In this document: positions 43,416-52,661 of the stretch, piece by piece
Numbering within the stretch: the first letter of the stretch is position 1
Layout of the letters: each line of letters opens with the position of its first letter
Source: Lachnospiraceae bacterium
Lineage (GTDB): Bacteria > Bacillota > Clostridia > Lachnospirales > Lachnospiraceae
Direction: 5' to 3'
Assembly (NCBI GenBank): GCA_029225065.1
Contig: JAQXVT010000027.1
Span: forward strand, 87,364-151,363
DNA: 64,000 bases
Made by a program: the position numbers and the translations under genes
Notes under the pieces: generated by a model
Database searches by the model: none
Seen by the model: the letters and a program-made list of their open reading frames with translations, nothing else
What the model was told of the DNA's origin: nothing

Positions 43416-46058
43416 CTATTTCGCCTCATACCAGTTGCCGCCCGAGTGTACATCGACCTCCAGCCGCACCCGGAGATCAGCCGCATGCATCATTTCTTCT
43501 TTCAGAAGCTCGCGCACTTCCTCCAGTTCCTCTTTGGCCGTCTCGATCAGCAGTTCATCGTGCACCTGCAAAATCAGCCGGGATTTCAGTCCGCGCGCCC
43601 GCAGCTTCTGATCCACCCGAATCATCGCGATTTTGATGATATCGGCCGCCGTTCCCTGAATCGGAGCATTCATCGCGACGCGCTCCCCAAACGAACGCTG
43701 CATAAAATTCGAAGATTTCAGCTCCGGCATCGGGCGGCGTCTGCCAAACATCGTTGTCACATAACCGTCCTTTTTGGCATCCTCCACCGTGCGATCCAGA
43801 AATTCTTTAATTCCCGGGTACGTCTTGAAATACTGCGCGATGTACTCCTGCGCCTCTTTTCTTGTGATGCTCAGGTCCTGGCTTAAGCCAAACGAGCTGA
43901 TTCCATAGACAATTCCGAAATTGACCGCCTTCGCATTGCGGCGCAGCAGCGGCGTCACCTCCTCCGGCGCTACATGAAACACCTGAGAAGCCGTGATTGT
44001 ATGGATATCCTGTGCATCCTGATACGCCTGAATCAGCATTTCATCCCCGGAAAGATGCGCCAGCACGCGAAGCTCGATCTGCGAATAGTCGGCATCGAGG
44101 AACACATACCCTTCTTTTGGCACAAATACCTTTCGAATCAGTCGTCCAAGCTCCATACGGATCGGAATGTTCTGAAGATTCGGCTCCGCACTGCTTAAGC
44201 GCCCGGTCGCCGTGATTGTCTGATGGAATTTTCCATGAATCCGTCCGTCCGGCTGAATGTAGTTTGCAAGTCCTTCCGCATACGTCGATTTCAGCTTCGT
44301 CAACTGACGGTACTCCAGAATATCCGACACAATCGGATACTCCTCGGCCAGCTTTTCCAGGACATCGGCCGCCGTCGAGTAGCCGGTCTTCGTTTTCTTT
44401 CCATGCGGAAGCTGCAGCTTTTCAAAGAGAATCACGCCGAGCTGCTTCGGAGAATTGATATTGAATGCTTCACCGGCCTCCTCGTAGATCTTCTGCTCCA
44501 GCTCGGCAATTCTTCCGGTCAGCTGCTCCCCGTAAGCCTTCAATTCCTCTCTTCTGACACCGATTCCTTCTTTTTCCATGTGGTACAGCGTTGCCGCGAG
44601 CGGCATCTCAACCGTCTCGAACAGCTCCCACATGTTTTCCTCATTTAGCTGACGCTTCAGCTGCGGCCACACCTCATACGCAACCGCCGCCGTCCGGCAC
44701 ACATACGTCAGAAACTCCCCGCTGCCCTCTTCCTTTGCCGCCGAAAGTGTCTTTTTCCCGAGCAGTTCGCTTCTCGACGGAATCATCCAGTTCAGATAAT
44801 CGTGCGCGAGATCCTCGCACTCATAGCTTCCCTTCAGCGGGTTGAGCAGGTAAGCTCCAATCGATGCATCCCACAGCTGTTTCTGTTTTCCCAGAACCTC
44901 TTCTTCCAGATAAGTCAGCTGCTCCTTTAAATGAATCGTGACTGCCTCCTGCGCCTGTGCGATTGCTTCCGAAAGCTTTTCGCCCAGATATGCCTCTGTC
45001 AGAAAACCGCCGCACGCAACAAACCGCGCCTTCTTCTCCTCCGCACAGATTGCCGCGCCGAGCAGGGTGCTCTCCTCATGAATCAGATTGACCGCGATGC
45101 ACGTTCCTTTCAGGCTCTCAAAAAACTGCTCTGCTTCCCCAAAGTCCTGAATGAGAGAAAATTCCTCGCCGTTTTCTTCTTCCTGCTCCTCGATCTGGAA
45201 GCGGCCGAGCAGGTTTTTAAACTCCAGCCTGCGGCACAGCTCCAGCGCCTCTTTCGTGTAAAGATTTTCAATTTTCGCCGCATCCTTTTCCAGTGTAAAC
45301 GGCACCTGAAGATCGATCGTCGCCAGTGTCTTGCTCATCTGTGCCAGATCGTAATGCTCCCGCAGGGACTCGCGCGCTCTCGTCGGCGTGATTTCATCCA
45401 CGTGCGCATACGCCTCTTCGATCGAACCGTAGGTGACAATAATCTTTGTCGCCGTTTTCTCACCAATGCCCGGCACACCCGGAATGTTGTCACTCGTATC
45501 TCCCATCAGCGCCTTTACATCGATAAATTCGGTTGGTGTCACCTGGTAACGCTCCTGCACTTCCTTTGCGTAATAGTCTTCGATCTCCGTTCCTGTTGCC
45601 TTTGTCTTCGGAATCCGGACGCGGATCTTCTCCGTTGCAAGCTGCAGAAGGTCGCGGTCTCCGGAAACGATCGATACATCCATGCCCTCGCGCTCCATCT
45701 GACGTGATACTGTCCCGAGGATATCATCCGCCTCGTATCCCTCCAGCGACATCACCGGGATCTGCATGGCAGAGAGCATTTCCTTCATCAGCGGCACCTG
45801 CTCCCGCAATTCCTCCGGCATCGGCTTTCGCGTGCCTTTGTATGCCTCATACATTTTGTGGCGGAACGTCGGCGCATGGAGATCGAACGCCACCGCCACA
45901 TAACCGGCTTTCTCCTCCTCCAGTACCTTAAATAAAATATTCAGGAATCCGTACACCGCATTTGTATGCTTCCCCTCACTGTTTGTCAGCACCGGAATAC
46001 CGTAATACGCGCGGTTCAATATGCTGTGTCCGTCAATCAGTACTATTTTTTCTGCCAT
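43416..46058 (-). CDS. polA: DNA polymerase I
   Basis: Repair and Okazaki-fragment polymerase, 880 residues. The N-terminal 5'-3' exonuclease domain (DGHSILNRAYYGI; GDTSDNIPGVPGIGEKTA) and the C-terminal polymerase (DADYSQIELRVLAHLS; RRNAKAVNFGIVYG; QVHDELLIE) are complete. The middle 3'-5' exonuclease domain lacks the catalytic D-x-E: the equivalent strand reads CIAVNLIHEES, so proofreading is probably lost, as in Bacillus-type enzymes. The ATG at 46058 has GAGGAG 10 nt upstream; a TTG two codons earlier is less likely. Confidence 0.97.
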   Translation of the reverse strand: MAEKIVLIDGHSILNRAYYGIPVLTNSEGKHTNAVYGFLNILFKVLEEEKAGYVAVAFDLHAPTFRHKMYEAYKGTRKPMPEELREQVPLMKEMLSAMQIPVMSLEGYEADDILGTVSRQMEREGMDVSIVSGDRDLLQLATEKIRVRIPKTKATGTEIEDYYAKEVQERYQVTPTEFIDVKALMGDTSDNIPGVPGIGEKTATKIIVTYGSIEEAYAHVDEITPTRARESLREHYDLAQMSKTLATIDLQVPFTLEKDAAKIENLYTKEALELCRRLEFKNLLGRFQIEEQEEENGEEFSLIQDFGEAEQFFESLKGTCIAVNLIHEESTLLGAAICAEEKKARFVACGGFLTEAYLGEKLSEAIAQAQEAVTIHLKEQLTYLEEEVLGKQKQLWDASIGAYLLNPLKGSYECEDLAHDYLNWMIPSRSELLGKKTLSAAKEEGSGEFLTYVCRTAAVAYEVWPQLKRQLNEENMWELFETVEMPLAATLYHMEKEGIGVRREELKAYGEQLTGRIAELEQKIYEEAGEAFNINSPKQLGVILFEKLQLPHGKKTKTGYSTAADVLEKLAEEYPIVSDILEYRQLTKLKSTYAEGLANYIQPDGRIHGKFHQTITATGRLSSAEPNLQNIPIRMELGRLIRKVFVPKEGYVFLDADYSQIELRVLAHLSGDEMLIQAYQDAQDIHTITASQVFHVAPEEVTPLLRRNAKAVNFGIVYGISSFGLSQDLSITRKEAQEYIAQYFKTYPGIKEFLDRTVEDAKKDGYVTTMFGRRRPMPELKSSNFMQRSFGERVAMNAPIQGTAADIIKIAMIRVDQKLRARGLKSRLILQVHDELLIETAKEELEEVRELLKEEMMHAADLRVRLEVDVHSGGNWYEAK

Positions 46059-46107
46059 TTGCAATCTGCTCCTCTTCTATTTCCATTCTGCCCGGGGCTG
46101 ATTTTTC

Positions 46108-46788
46108 TCACTTACTTTTTGTGCCCTCTCCCGCTTTTGAATTGTTCGTCTCCTGAGTTTTCGTCTGTTTTACGGAAGTTTTTTCATTTTTTGCTTCCGT
46201 CTGTTTTGCAGAAGTTTTCCCGCTGTTTGTTTCTGTCTGCTTTTGTAATACCTCTTTTTCACGCGTCTCCTGCGCTGCCTTTTCTGCGGTTGTCTCTTTC
46301 TGCGTTTCTTTCTGAGAAGATTCTTTGTTTTGACTTTCTGTCTCGGTCTCTTCCCGCAGCTCCGATTCCGACACTTCCTCTGTCTCCAGCACTTTCTGTC
46401 CACGGTAATTCATATGCAGGATTGCCCGCTCGATCAGAGTACTCTGCTGAGCCCCGCGTTCGATCTCATATCCGGTATACACGCTGACGCCAAGCAAAAG
46501 CTCGGCCGCAAGTACCAGAACGCCAAGCAATATCCCGGCAATTTTTCTGCGAATGATTCCTCTTTTTGTCGCCCGGATCTCATTTTTCAGCATATTTCGG
46601 AAATCATAATTGTGACAGCCGCCGGAATCCAGCAGATCCAGCGCCTGATACACGGTATAATACGTATCCAGTTCATCCATACAGTCACTGCAGTGTTCCA
46701 CGTGATACAGAAACTGTTCCAGTTCCCGATCCGGCAATTCTTTTTTTACGTAGGCTGTAATCAGACGGCGCGCTTCGTTGCAGGTCAT
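46108..46788 (-). CDS. zf-HC2 membrane protein (anti-sigma-factor-like)
   Basis: A 226-residue protein. The N-terminus is a zinc-finger of the anti-sigma type (MTCNEARRLI...HVEHCSDCMDEL: Cys3, His and CxxC), followed by one membrane segment (about 84-106) and a C-terminal outside part that is almost entirely Lys/Glu/Thr/Gln repeats. The build is that of a membrane anti-sigma factor, but no sigma factor gene is adjacent; the next gene upstream lies on the other strand. It starts with GGAGG upstream and ends about 50 nt before polA. Confidence 0.8.
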   Translation of the reverse strand: MTCNEARRLITAYVKKELPDRELEQFLYHVEHCSDCMDELDTYYTVYQALDLLDSGGCHNYDFRNMLKNEIRATKRGIIRRKIAGILLGVLVLAAELLLGVSVYTGYEIERGAQQSTLIERAILHMNYRGQKVLETEEVSESELREETETESQNKESSQKETQKETTAEKAAQETREKEVLQKQTETNSGKTSAKQTEAKNEKTSVKQTKTQETNNSKAGEGTKSK

Positions 46789-47046
46789 GGCAGCGATCCT
46801 CCTTCTTCCGGTAATTCTGGTAAATTTTTTCCATCAGGAAACACAAAACGTCCCCGTCTGACGTGGCGCTTCTGCAATTTCCTCATGAAATTTTTATGAT
46901 ATTTCCTATGATACTTCTTAATCCGCTTTGTGGCAAGGTATATTTGCAAATAGCGCTTTCTCTTTTTTCCGGAATCTGATAGAATAAAAAGTAAAAAAGG
47001 AATGGATACACAACAAAAAATTTACATATGAAATGGAGTCTCTGCA

Positions 47047-47805
47047 ATGAAAGAAAAACTTTACACAATACCGCTCAACGATGCGGTCAATGAAAACGAT
47101 GAATGCCCGTTCTGCTTCATCGAACGCAAGTTGGAGCAGGACATGATTAATTTTGTGCTCGGCAGCTCTTCTTCCTATATGGAGAGCGACATCCGCGAGC
47201 AGACTGACAATATCGGCTTCTGCCGGACGCACATGAAAAAAATGTTTGATTTCGGCAATACGCTCGGCAATTCCCTGATCCTTAAAACGCATTATCAGAA
47301 GCTTTTGAAGGAATTCGCCCAGCAGACTGCTCATTTCACGCCGGGAAAGTCTTCCCTGATCAGCCGGATCAAAAAACAGACGTCCGAATCGAATTCCGTT
47401 GCCGCCTGGGCGCTGCAAAAAGACTGCTCCTGCTACGTCTGCAACGGACTGCAGCAGAATTTTGACCGCTACATGGAAACCTTTTTCTATATGTATACAA
47501 AAGACAGCCAGTTCCACGAAAAAATCAAAAATGGAAAGGGCTTTTGTCTCCACCACTTCGGTCTGCTCTGCGAAAATGCCGACCGCTATTTAAACGACAA
47601 ACAGAAGGCAGAATTTTATCCGGAAATCTTTGCCCTGATGGAGCGCAATCTGCAGCGGCTTGAGGAGGATGTTTCCTGGCTGATCGACAAATTCGACTAC
47701 CGCAACAAGGATGCCGACTGGAAGACTTCCAAGGATGCACTGCAGCGCGGTATGCAGAAGCTGCGCGGAGGATATCCGGCAGACCCGCCATTCAAGCAGA
47801 AATAA
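47047..47805 (+). CDS. DUF6062 family protein
   Basis: A 252-residue cytoplasmic protein. Conserved cysteine patches occur as ECPFCFIERKLEQDM (about 17-31), GFCRTHMKKMFD (about 57-68), CSCYVCNGL (about 128-136) and GFCLHHFGLLC (about 162-172), which look like zinc or iron sites. Function is unknown. GGAG lies 8 nt before the start. It is divergent from the zf-HC2 gene across about 260 nt and ends at a bidirectional terminator. Confidence 0.82.
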   Translation: MKEKLYTIPLNDAVNENDECPFCFIERKLEQDMINFVLGSSSSYMESDIREQTDNIGFCRTHMKKMFDFGNTLGNSLILKTHYQKLLKEFAQQTAHFTPGKSSLISRIKKQTSESNSVAAWALQKDCSCYVCNGLQQNFDRYMETFFYMYTKDSQFHEKIKNGKGFCLHHFGLLCENADRYLNDKQKAEFYPEIFALMERNLQRLEEDVSWLIDKFDYRNKDADWKTSKDALQRGMQKLRGGYPADPPFKQK

Positions 47806-47840
47806 GTGCATCCAAAAATTCTTATCTTTGTTTATTTTGT

Positions 47841-47899
47841 AAAAATTACAGGCAGGAGCCTGACACACTATTTCAGTGCCGGACTCCTGCCTGTTTTTC
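47841..47899. terminator. bidirectional terminator
   Basis: ACAGGCAGGAG (47848-47858) pairs with CTCCTGCCTGT (47884-47894). T-rich tract on the plus side and A-rich on the other, so it serves both the DUF6062 gene and the convergent dehydrogenase. Confidence 0.85.
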
Positions 47900-47930
47900 T
47901 TTCTTTTGCAATTGGTTTGCAGACGCTCCG

Positions 47931-48917
47931 TCAGTTCAGCTCTGTTCCAGACTTTTCGCCCTTGAGATAAGCCATTGCATTGTCCATCGTTGTCTGGCTG
48001 ATTGCGCCGAGTGCCTCCTGTGTCAGGAATGCCTGATGGGAGGTCACGATTACATTCGGGAAGGACAGCAGACGCGCTGTTGTGGAATGCATCAGGATAT
48101 CGTCCTCACGGTTCTCATACACGTTCTGTGTCTCCTCCTCGTATACGTCGAGTCCTACGCCGAAGAACTTGCGCTCGCGGATTCCTGCAATCAGATCGTC
48201 CGTCTTTACGAGGCCGCCTCTCGAGGTGTTTACCAGAATCACGCCGTCCTTCATCTTATTGATCGTATCGATGTTGATCATGTGATGGGTATTTTCCATC
48301 AGCGGGCAGTGCAGGGAGATCAGGTCGCTCTTTGCAAGCAGCTCGTCCAGCTCCACATACTCCACGAAATCCAGATCCGGATTGTGGTACATATCGTATC
48401 CGATTACCTTCATGCCAAATCCGTGGCAGATCCGCGCCATCGCTGCTCCGATCTTACCAGTTCCAACGATACCTGCTGTCTTTCCATAGAAGTTTACACC
48501 GGTCAGTCCGACGAGGCTGAAGTTGTTCTCGCGCACACGCATATAAGATTTGTGCAGATGACGGTTGACTGCCATTGCAAGTGCCATCGCATGCTCTGCA
48601 ACTGCCTCCGGAGAATAGCCCGGCACACGCATTACCTTGATGCCATATTTTGTTGCTGCTTCCAAATCAACATTATTGAATCCGGCGCAGCGCATCAGAA
48701 TCAGTTTTACGCCCCGCTCGCTCAGCACCTTGATCGTTTTCTCGCTCACATCAGAGCTTACAAATGCACAGATTGCTTCACTGTCCTGTACATAAGATGC
48801 GGTCTTCGGGGAAAGTTCTGTCTCCCAGTATTCCAGCTCCAGTTCCGGATACTGTTCCTTGATTTTATTAAAAGAATCCTTGTCATAGCTTTTTGCTGCA
48901 AAAAATGTAATACGCAT
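47931..48917 (-). CDS. D-2-hydroxyacid dehydrogenase (D-lactate dehydrogenase-like)
   Basis: A 328-residue NAD-dependent enzyme of the D-isomer family. Rossmann motif GTGKIGAAMARICHGFGMKVIGYD (split: GTGKIGAA, then HGFGMKVIGYD), catalytic Arg in VNTSRGGLVKTDDL, Glu in GLDVYEEE and His in TSHQAFLTQEAL. This His-Gln-Ala-Phe form is typical of LdhA-type D-lactate dehydrogenases. Substrate is inferred only. GAAGGGAG precedes the start. Confidence 0.9.
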   Translation of the reverse strand: MRITFFAAKSYDKDSFNKIKEQYPELELEYWETELSPKTASYVQDSEAICAFVSSDVSEKTIKVLSERGVKLILMRCAGFNNVDLEAATKYGIKVMRVPGYSPEAVAEHAMALAMAVNRHLHKSYMRVRENNFSLVGLTGVNFYGKTAGIVGTGKIGAAMARICHGFGMKVIGYDMYHNPDLDFVEYVELDELLAKSDLISLHCPLMENTHHMINIDTINKMKDGVILVNTSRGGLVKTDDLIAGIRERKFFGVGLDVYEEETQNVYENREDDILMHSTTARLLSFPNVIVTSHQAFLTQEALGAISQTTMDNAMAYLKGEKSGTELN

Positions 48918-49051
48918 GTGAAGCTCCCTTCTCCAGAGTGAATTGAAAATGATTCCTGTACTCTGGCTCTGCTGCTGTGTTTTATTGTTCTGTGTTTTAT
49001 TGTTCTGTGTTTCCGGATTTTTTCTTTCCGGTCTCTCTTTTATTCGTTAAT

Positions 49052-49080
49052 AATTTAACATGTATTTTTTCATTCTGCAA
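49052..49080 (-). promoter_or_regulatory. candidate promoter of the D-2-hydroxyacid dehydrogenase
   Basis: Minus strand -35 TTGCAG (49075-49080), 17-nt spacer, -10 TAAATT (49052-49057). Confidence 0.45.
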
Positions 49081-49340
49081 TTGGCAGTTCGCTTATTTTT
49101 TCTATTAATTCTGCTATTTCCTGTACATATTGTTCCCTGCTTTGTTCTTTTTTATTCAATTCATCAAATATCACCCTTTAAAAACTGGAATTCTTCTCTG
49201 TTTCGCCCTGTTTTTATGATTTTATCCTGTTCTTCGTATTTTATATTGATAATCTTTTAACAATAATTTAGAGTAACTATCCGCTTTAACTTCGCCGCCT
49301 GCCGTTTCACAGCCGCCTGCCGTTTCACTGCATTTTTTTC

Positions 49341-49369
49341 TTGCATCCTATGAAAAAGTATGCTAGAAT
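49341..49369 (+). promoter_or_regulatory. promoter of tRNA-Leu
   Basis: -35 TTGCAT (49341-49346), 17-nt spacer, -10 TAGAAT (49364-49369), 20 nt before the tRNA. Confidence 0.7.
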
Positions 49370-49388
49370 ATATGAGTGTCAATTTTGT

Positions 49389-49470
49389 GCCGCTGTGGCG
49401 GAATTGGCAGACGCACTTGACTCAAAATCAAGCGGGTAACACCGTGCCGGTTCGAGTCCGGCCAGCGGCA
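49389..49470 (+). tRNA. tRNA-Leu (anticodon CAA)
   Basis: Acceptor stem GCCGCTG/CAGCGGC with discriminator A, D arm GCGGAATTGGCAGACGC, anticodon loop CTCAAAA giving CAA (reads UUG), the long variable arm of class II tRNAs, and T arm CCGGTTCGAGTCCGG. No CCA is encoded. Confidence 0.95.
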
Positions 49471-49477
49471 TCAAAAA

Positions 49478-49512
49478 GCTTTGGAGCAAAATGTTCCAGA
49501 GCTTTTTCTTTT
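49478..49512 (+). terminator. terminator of tRNA-Leu
   Basis: AGCTTTGGA pairs with TCCAGAGCT (one G-U), followed by TTTTCTTTT. Confidence 0.85.
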
Positions 49513-49561
49513 GCCCAAAACAGGCGGACCACTTCGGCCCGCCTCTCTTCCTTATTGATTA

Positions 49562-50563
49562 TTATTCTTCCTCGTCCGTGCTCTCGATCTCTCCGCAGTA
49601 ACCGGCATCCGCGATCATCTTCATCGTATCGTCGATGCCCTGTCCGCCTGCGGTCAGATAACCGGAGGCAAAGATGGAATCCACTACCCGGAACAGTGTC
49701 GGCTCAATGCCCTTGAAATAAACCTCTCTTCCGGCTGCGCAGCGGATATCCGACTGCGGCACCATCAGTCTTGCAAGGCAGAGTACCTTCATGCAGTATT
49801 GCGGTGTCAGGCCGGAAATATCACGGGCTGCCAGGCGCGTTCCCTCAATCGGAAGCAGGAAGTTGATCGGCACCGATTCCGGACGAATCTCACGAATATC
49901 CAGCAGCATATCCACAACATCCCCGTGGCTCTCTCCCATTCCGATGATTCCTCCGCAGCACATCTCAAATCCGACGCGGCGCAGCATCCGGATATTCTCG
50001 ATTCGCTGGTCATACGTATGCGTCGTGCAGATATTCGGGTAAAACGAACGGCTGCTGTTTAAATTGTGGTTGATTCGGTTCAGTCCTGCTTCTTTGAGCA
50101 TAACCGCCTGCTTTTCGGTTAGAAATCCGATCGAACAGCAGATCTGCGTCCCGTTTTTCTTCATTTTCCGAATGCGACAGGCCAGATCTTCGATCTCTGC
50201 ATCCGTAAACCGGATTCCGCTAAGACCGATGCAGTGTCTTGCAAGATGCTTGTCGTCAACCAGATCATTGTCCCCGTAAAGCTTCTCATCCGAAACTCTG
50301 CGGTATTTCTCGATTGCAGCATGCGATTCACACGACTGTGCGCAATAAGCGCAGTTCTGCGAGCAATTTCCGCTTCTCACGTTTGTCAGCAGCTGAACGC
50401 TTACCTTTTTTCCTTTATACTTTGTGCGGAGCTTTCCGGCCGCAGCGATCAGCGTTTCCTCTGCCTCCTCCGGCAGTTCGAGGATCGCCAGTGCCTCCTC
50501 CTTTGTCAGCACGTGACTCTCATCCCAGTTTTCCAGTAATGTCAGAATTTCTTTTGTTTCCAT
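49562..50563 (-). CDS. bioB: biotin synthase
   Basis: Radical-SAM enzyme that inserts sulfur into dethiobiotin. The CxxxCxxC motif CSQNCAYC is at Cys67, Cys71 and Cys74, followed by the usual NHNLNSSRSFYPNICTTHTYD split as NHNLNSSRSFYPN and ICTTHTYD, and cysteines for the second cluster. The ATG at 50563 has GAAGG 9-12 nt upstream; an ATG 13 codons earlier lacks a good site. No other bio genes are present. It lies behind its own promoter with an overlapping palindromic operator. Confidence 0.96.
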   Translation of the reverse strand: METKEILTLLENWDESHVLTKEEALAILELPEEAEETLIAAAGKLRTKYKGKKVSVQLLTNVRSGNCSQNCAYCAQSCESHAAIEKYRRVSDEKLYGDNDLVDDKHLARHCIGLSGIRFTDAEIEDLACRIRKMKKNGTQICCSIGFLTEKQAVMLKEAGLNRINHNLNSSRSFYPNICTTHTYDQRIENIRMLRRVGFEMCCGGIIGMGESHGDVVDMLLDIREIRPESVPINFLLPIEGTRLAARDISGLTPQYCMKVLCLARLMVPQSDIRCAAGREVYFKGIEPTLFRVVDSIFASGYLTAGGQGIDDTMKMIADAGYCGEIESTDEEE

Positions 50564-50630
50564 ATATAAGTACCTTCTTTCCAACTTTTCTTTCGTGAGC
50601 ATCGTCCTGGCTCATTACCTCAAAAGACTC

Positions 50631-50656
50631 CGGCAATCCGCTTCGCTACCTGCTCA
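50631..50656. repeat. partial AGCGGAT-family repeat, right half
   Basis: CGGCAATCCGCTTCGC with the tail TACCTGCTCA, in the leader of bioB. It matches the right arm and tail of the copy at 31507. Confidence 0.5.
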
Positions 50657-50740
50657 ATGCTTCGCGCGCCTGAAGCAGGGAATACTCATCGCATTCAAAT
50701 ATTTTTTTGGCAATGCTACATTCTTACAGCCATAAAAGAA

Positions 50741-50804
50741 AGTATAAAAGGAAAAAGCCATAATGTCAACTTATTTTTCATTTCGGTTGACATTATGGCT
50801 TTTT
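50741..50804 (-). promoter_or_regulatory. bioB promoter overlapping a BirA-like palindromic operator
   Basis: Minus strand: perfect -35 TTGACA (50764-50769), 17-nt spacer, -10 TATACT (50741-50746). The -35 box lies inside one arm of a perfect 19-nt inverted repeat (50752-50770 and 50786-50804; inner part ATAATGTCAAC/GTTGACATTAT) with a 15-nt spacer. Known BirA operators have half-sites related to TTGTNAAC spaced by 14-16 nt, so size, spacing and target gene fit. The same hairpin may also help end leuA transcription. Confidence 0.75.
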
Positions 50805-50887
50805 CTGTTTTACTTCAAAGTGGCTCCTTGCAATCCTGTTTTATAACCGAATCTTTTTTGGATCCCGGCCACATCGCTGTTTCATTT

Positions 50888-52552
50888 TTATTTTGCTGCC
50901 GCCATATGGTTGATTGCAGTCAGCAGTGCATCGATTGAAGCGCGGATGATATCGGCATCGATACCTGCACCCCAGTGCAGATTGCCGGACTTGTCACGGA
51001 TACCAACGTATGCAATTGCACGGGAGGAAGAACTCTGCTCCAGCGCGTGCTCCTCGTAGGTGACAAGATCGTACTCAAGGCGGAAATGCTTCTTCATCGC
51101 ATTGCTTACCGCATTCAATCGGCCGTTTCCGGATGCAACGATGACACTCGTCTTGCCCTCATAGGTGGCTGTAACTTCAGCGATAATTCCATTGTGCTGT
51201 TTGAAGTGTACCTCCTCGATCTTGTACGGCTCGGTGATATTCTCAAATTTATCCTTAAAGATCTGGAAGATTTCATCCGGCTGCAGCTCTTTATGCTGTA
51301 CGTCGGAAACACTCTTCGTCGCGTAGCCCATTGCCTCGCGCATCTTCTTCGGCAGCTTCAGTCCATAATGCTGCTCCAGAATGTAGCCTACGCCGCCCTT
51401 TCCGGACTGGCTGTTGATACGGATGACGTCTGCATCGTAGGAACGTCCGATATCGGTCGGGTCGATCGGCAGATACGGTACAGTCCATGTCTCGCAGTTA
51501 TTCTCCTCGCGGTATTTCATACCCTTTGCGATTGCATCCTGGTGAGAACCGGAGAACGCTGCAAATACAAGGCCGCCGCCATACGGGCTTCTCTCATCCA
51601 CCTTCATGCCGGTGTATGTCTCATAACACTCTGTGATGTGCGGCATATCCGTAAAGTCAAGCTCCGGATCTACGCCCTGTGCGTACATATTTAATGCAAG
51701 TGTTACGATATCCACATTTCCGGTACGCTCACCGTTTCCAAATAACGTTCCCTCGATTCGATCTGCACCTGCAAGAATACCCATCTCTGCATCCGAGATG
51801 CCGCAGCCTCTGTCGTTGTGCGGATGAAGTGAAAGAACCACATTCTCACGGTATTTCAGGTGATCGTTCATGTACTCGATCTGGCTCGCATAAACATGCG
51901 GCATTGACATCTGCACCGTACTCGGCAGGTTGATGATCGCCTTGCGGTCCGGTGTCGGCTGCCATACATCAAGCACTGCGTTGCAGACCTCTGCTGCGTA
52001 ATCGATCTCAGTACCGGTAAAGCTCTCCGGGCTGTATTCAAACTGATAGGAAGCATGCTCCTCATCTGCAAGCTTCTTCAGAAGCGCTGCGCCGTCCACT
52101 GCGATCTGCTTGATCTCCTCTTTTGACTTGCGGAATACCTGCTCTCTCTGTGCCAGAGAGGTGGAATTGTATACATGCACGATCGCATGCTTTGCACCTT
52201 TCAGTGCCTCAAAGGTCTTGCGGATGATGTGCTCTCTCGCCTGTGTCAGCACCTGGATTGTGACGTCATCCGGAATCAGATCCTGCTCGATCAGAGTTCG
52301 GAGGAACTGATACTCTGTGTCAGAAGCTGCCGGGAAGCCTACCTCGATCTCTTTAAATCCGATCTCCACCAGCAGTTTGAAAAATTTTACTTTCTGCTCC
52401 AGTGACATCGGAACAACCAGTGCCTGGTTTCCATCGCGCAGATCCACGCTGCACCAGATCGGTGCGTGATCTACATACTCTTTCTCTGCCCATTTCATAC
52501 AGGAAACCGGCGGCATAAAATACTGTCTCACATATTTCTTCGGATTCATCAT
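50888..52552 (-). CDS. leuA: 2-isopropylmalate synthase
   Basis: First step of leucine synthesis. The catalytic barrel opens with WCSVDLRDGNQALVVPMS (residues 34-51) and holds HPHNDRGCG; a C-terminal regulatory domain (about 420-554) binds leucine in relatives. It is 554 residues from the ATG at 52552, which has AAAGGAG 10 nt upstream. In-frame starts further out lie after the T-box terminator but lack ribosome sites. Control is by a T-box leader, see 52662. Confidence 0.96.
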   Translation of the reverse strand: MMNPKKYVRQYFMPPVSCMKWAEKEYVDHAPIWCSVDLRDGNQALVVPMSLEQKVKFFKLLVEIGFKEIEVGFPAASDTEYQFLRTLIEQDLIPDDVTIQVLTQAREHIIRKTFEALKGAKHAIVHVYNSTSLAQREQVFRKSKEEIKQIAVDGAALLKKLADEEHASYQFEYSPESFTGTEIDYAAEVCNAVLDVWQPTPDRKAIINLPSTVQMSMPHVYASQIEYMNDHLKYRENVVLSLHPHNDRGCGISDAEMGILAGADRIEGTLFGNGERTGNVDIVTLALNMYAQGVDPELDFTDMPHITECYETYTGMKVDERSPYGGGLVFAAFSGSHQDAIAKGMKYREENNCETWTVPYLPIDPTDIGRSYDADVIRINSQSGKGGVGYILEQHYGLKLPKKMREAMGYATKSVSDVQHKELQPDEIFQIFKDKFENITEPYKIEEVHFKQHNGIIAEVTATYEGKTSVIVASGNGRLNAVSNAMKKHFRLEYDLVTYEEHALEQSSSSRAIAYVGIRDKSGNLHWGAGIDADIIRASIDALLTAINHMAAAK

Positions 52553-52661
52553 AGCTTTTATTCTCCTTTTCTGATACTTTCTGGCCATGCGGACTGCTGT
52601 CCTTCCCATCCACATGCACATCTGAATTGCTGCCACGCAGCATTCGTTTCACCGGAAGCGC

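Larger units (their letters stand above)
48918..49388. other. 471-nt gap: two promoters and a tandem repeat, no gene
   Basis: AT-rich. It holds a direct repeat of TGTGTTTTATTGTTC at 48976-48990 and 48991-49005 in the leader of the dehydrogenase gene, a promoter for it at 49052-49080, a half AGCGGAT element at 49276, two copies of GCCGCCTGCCGTTTCAC-like text near 49290-49330, and the tRNA-Leu promoter. No supported coding region. Confidence 0.5.

Noticed and set aside
46918..47556. 212-codon minus-strand frame opposite the DUF6062 gene
   Set aside because: The plus-strand frame has repeated Cys motifs, a ribosome site and a terminator; the antisense frame has none.
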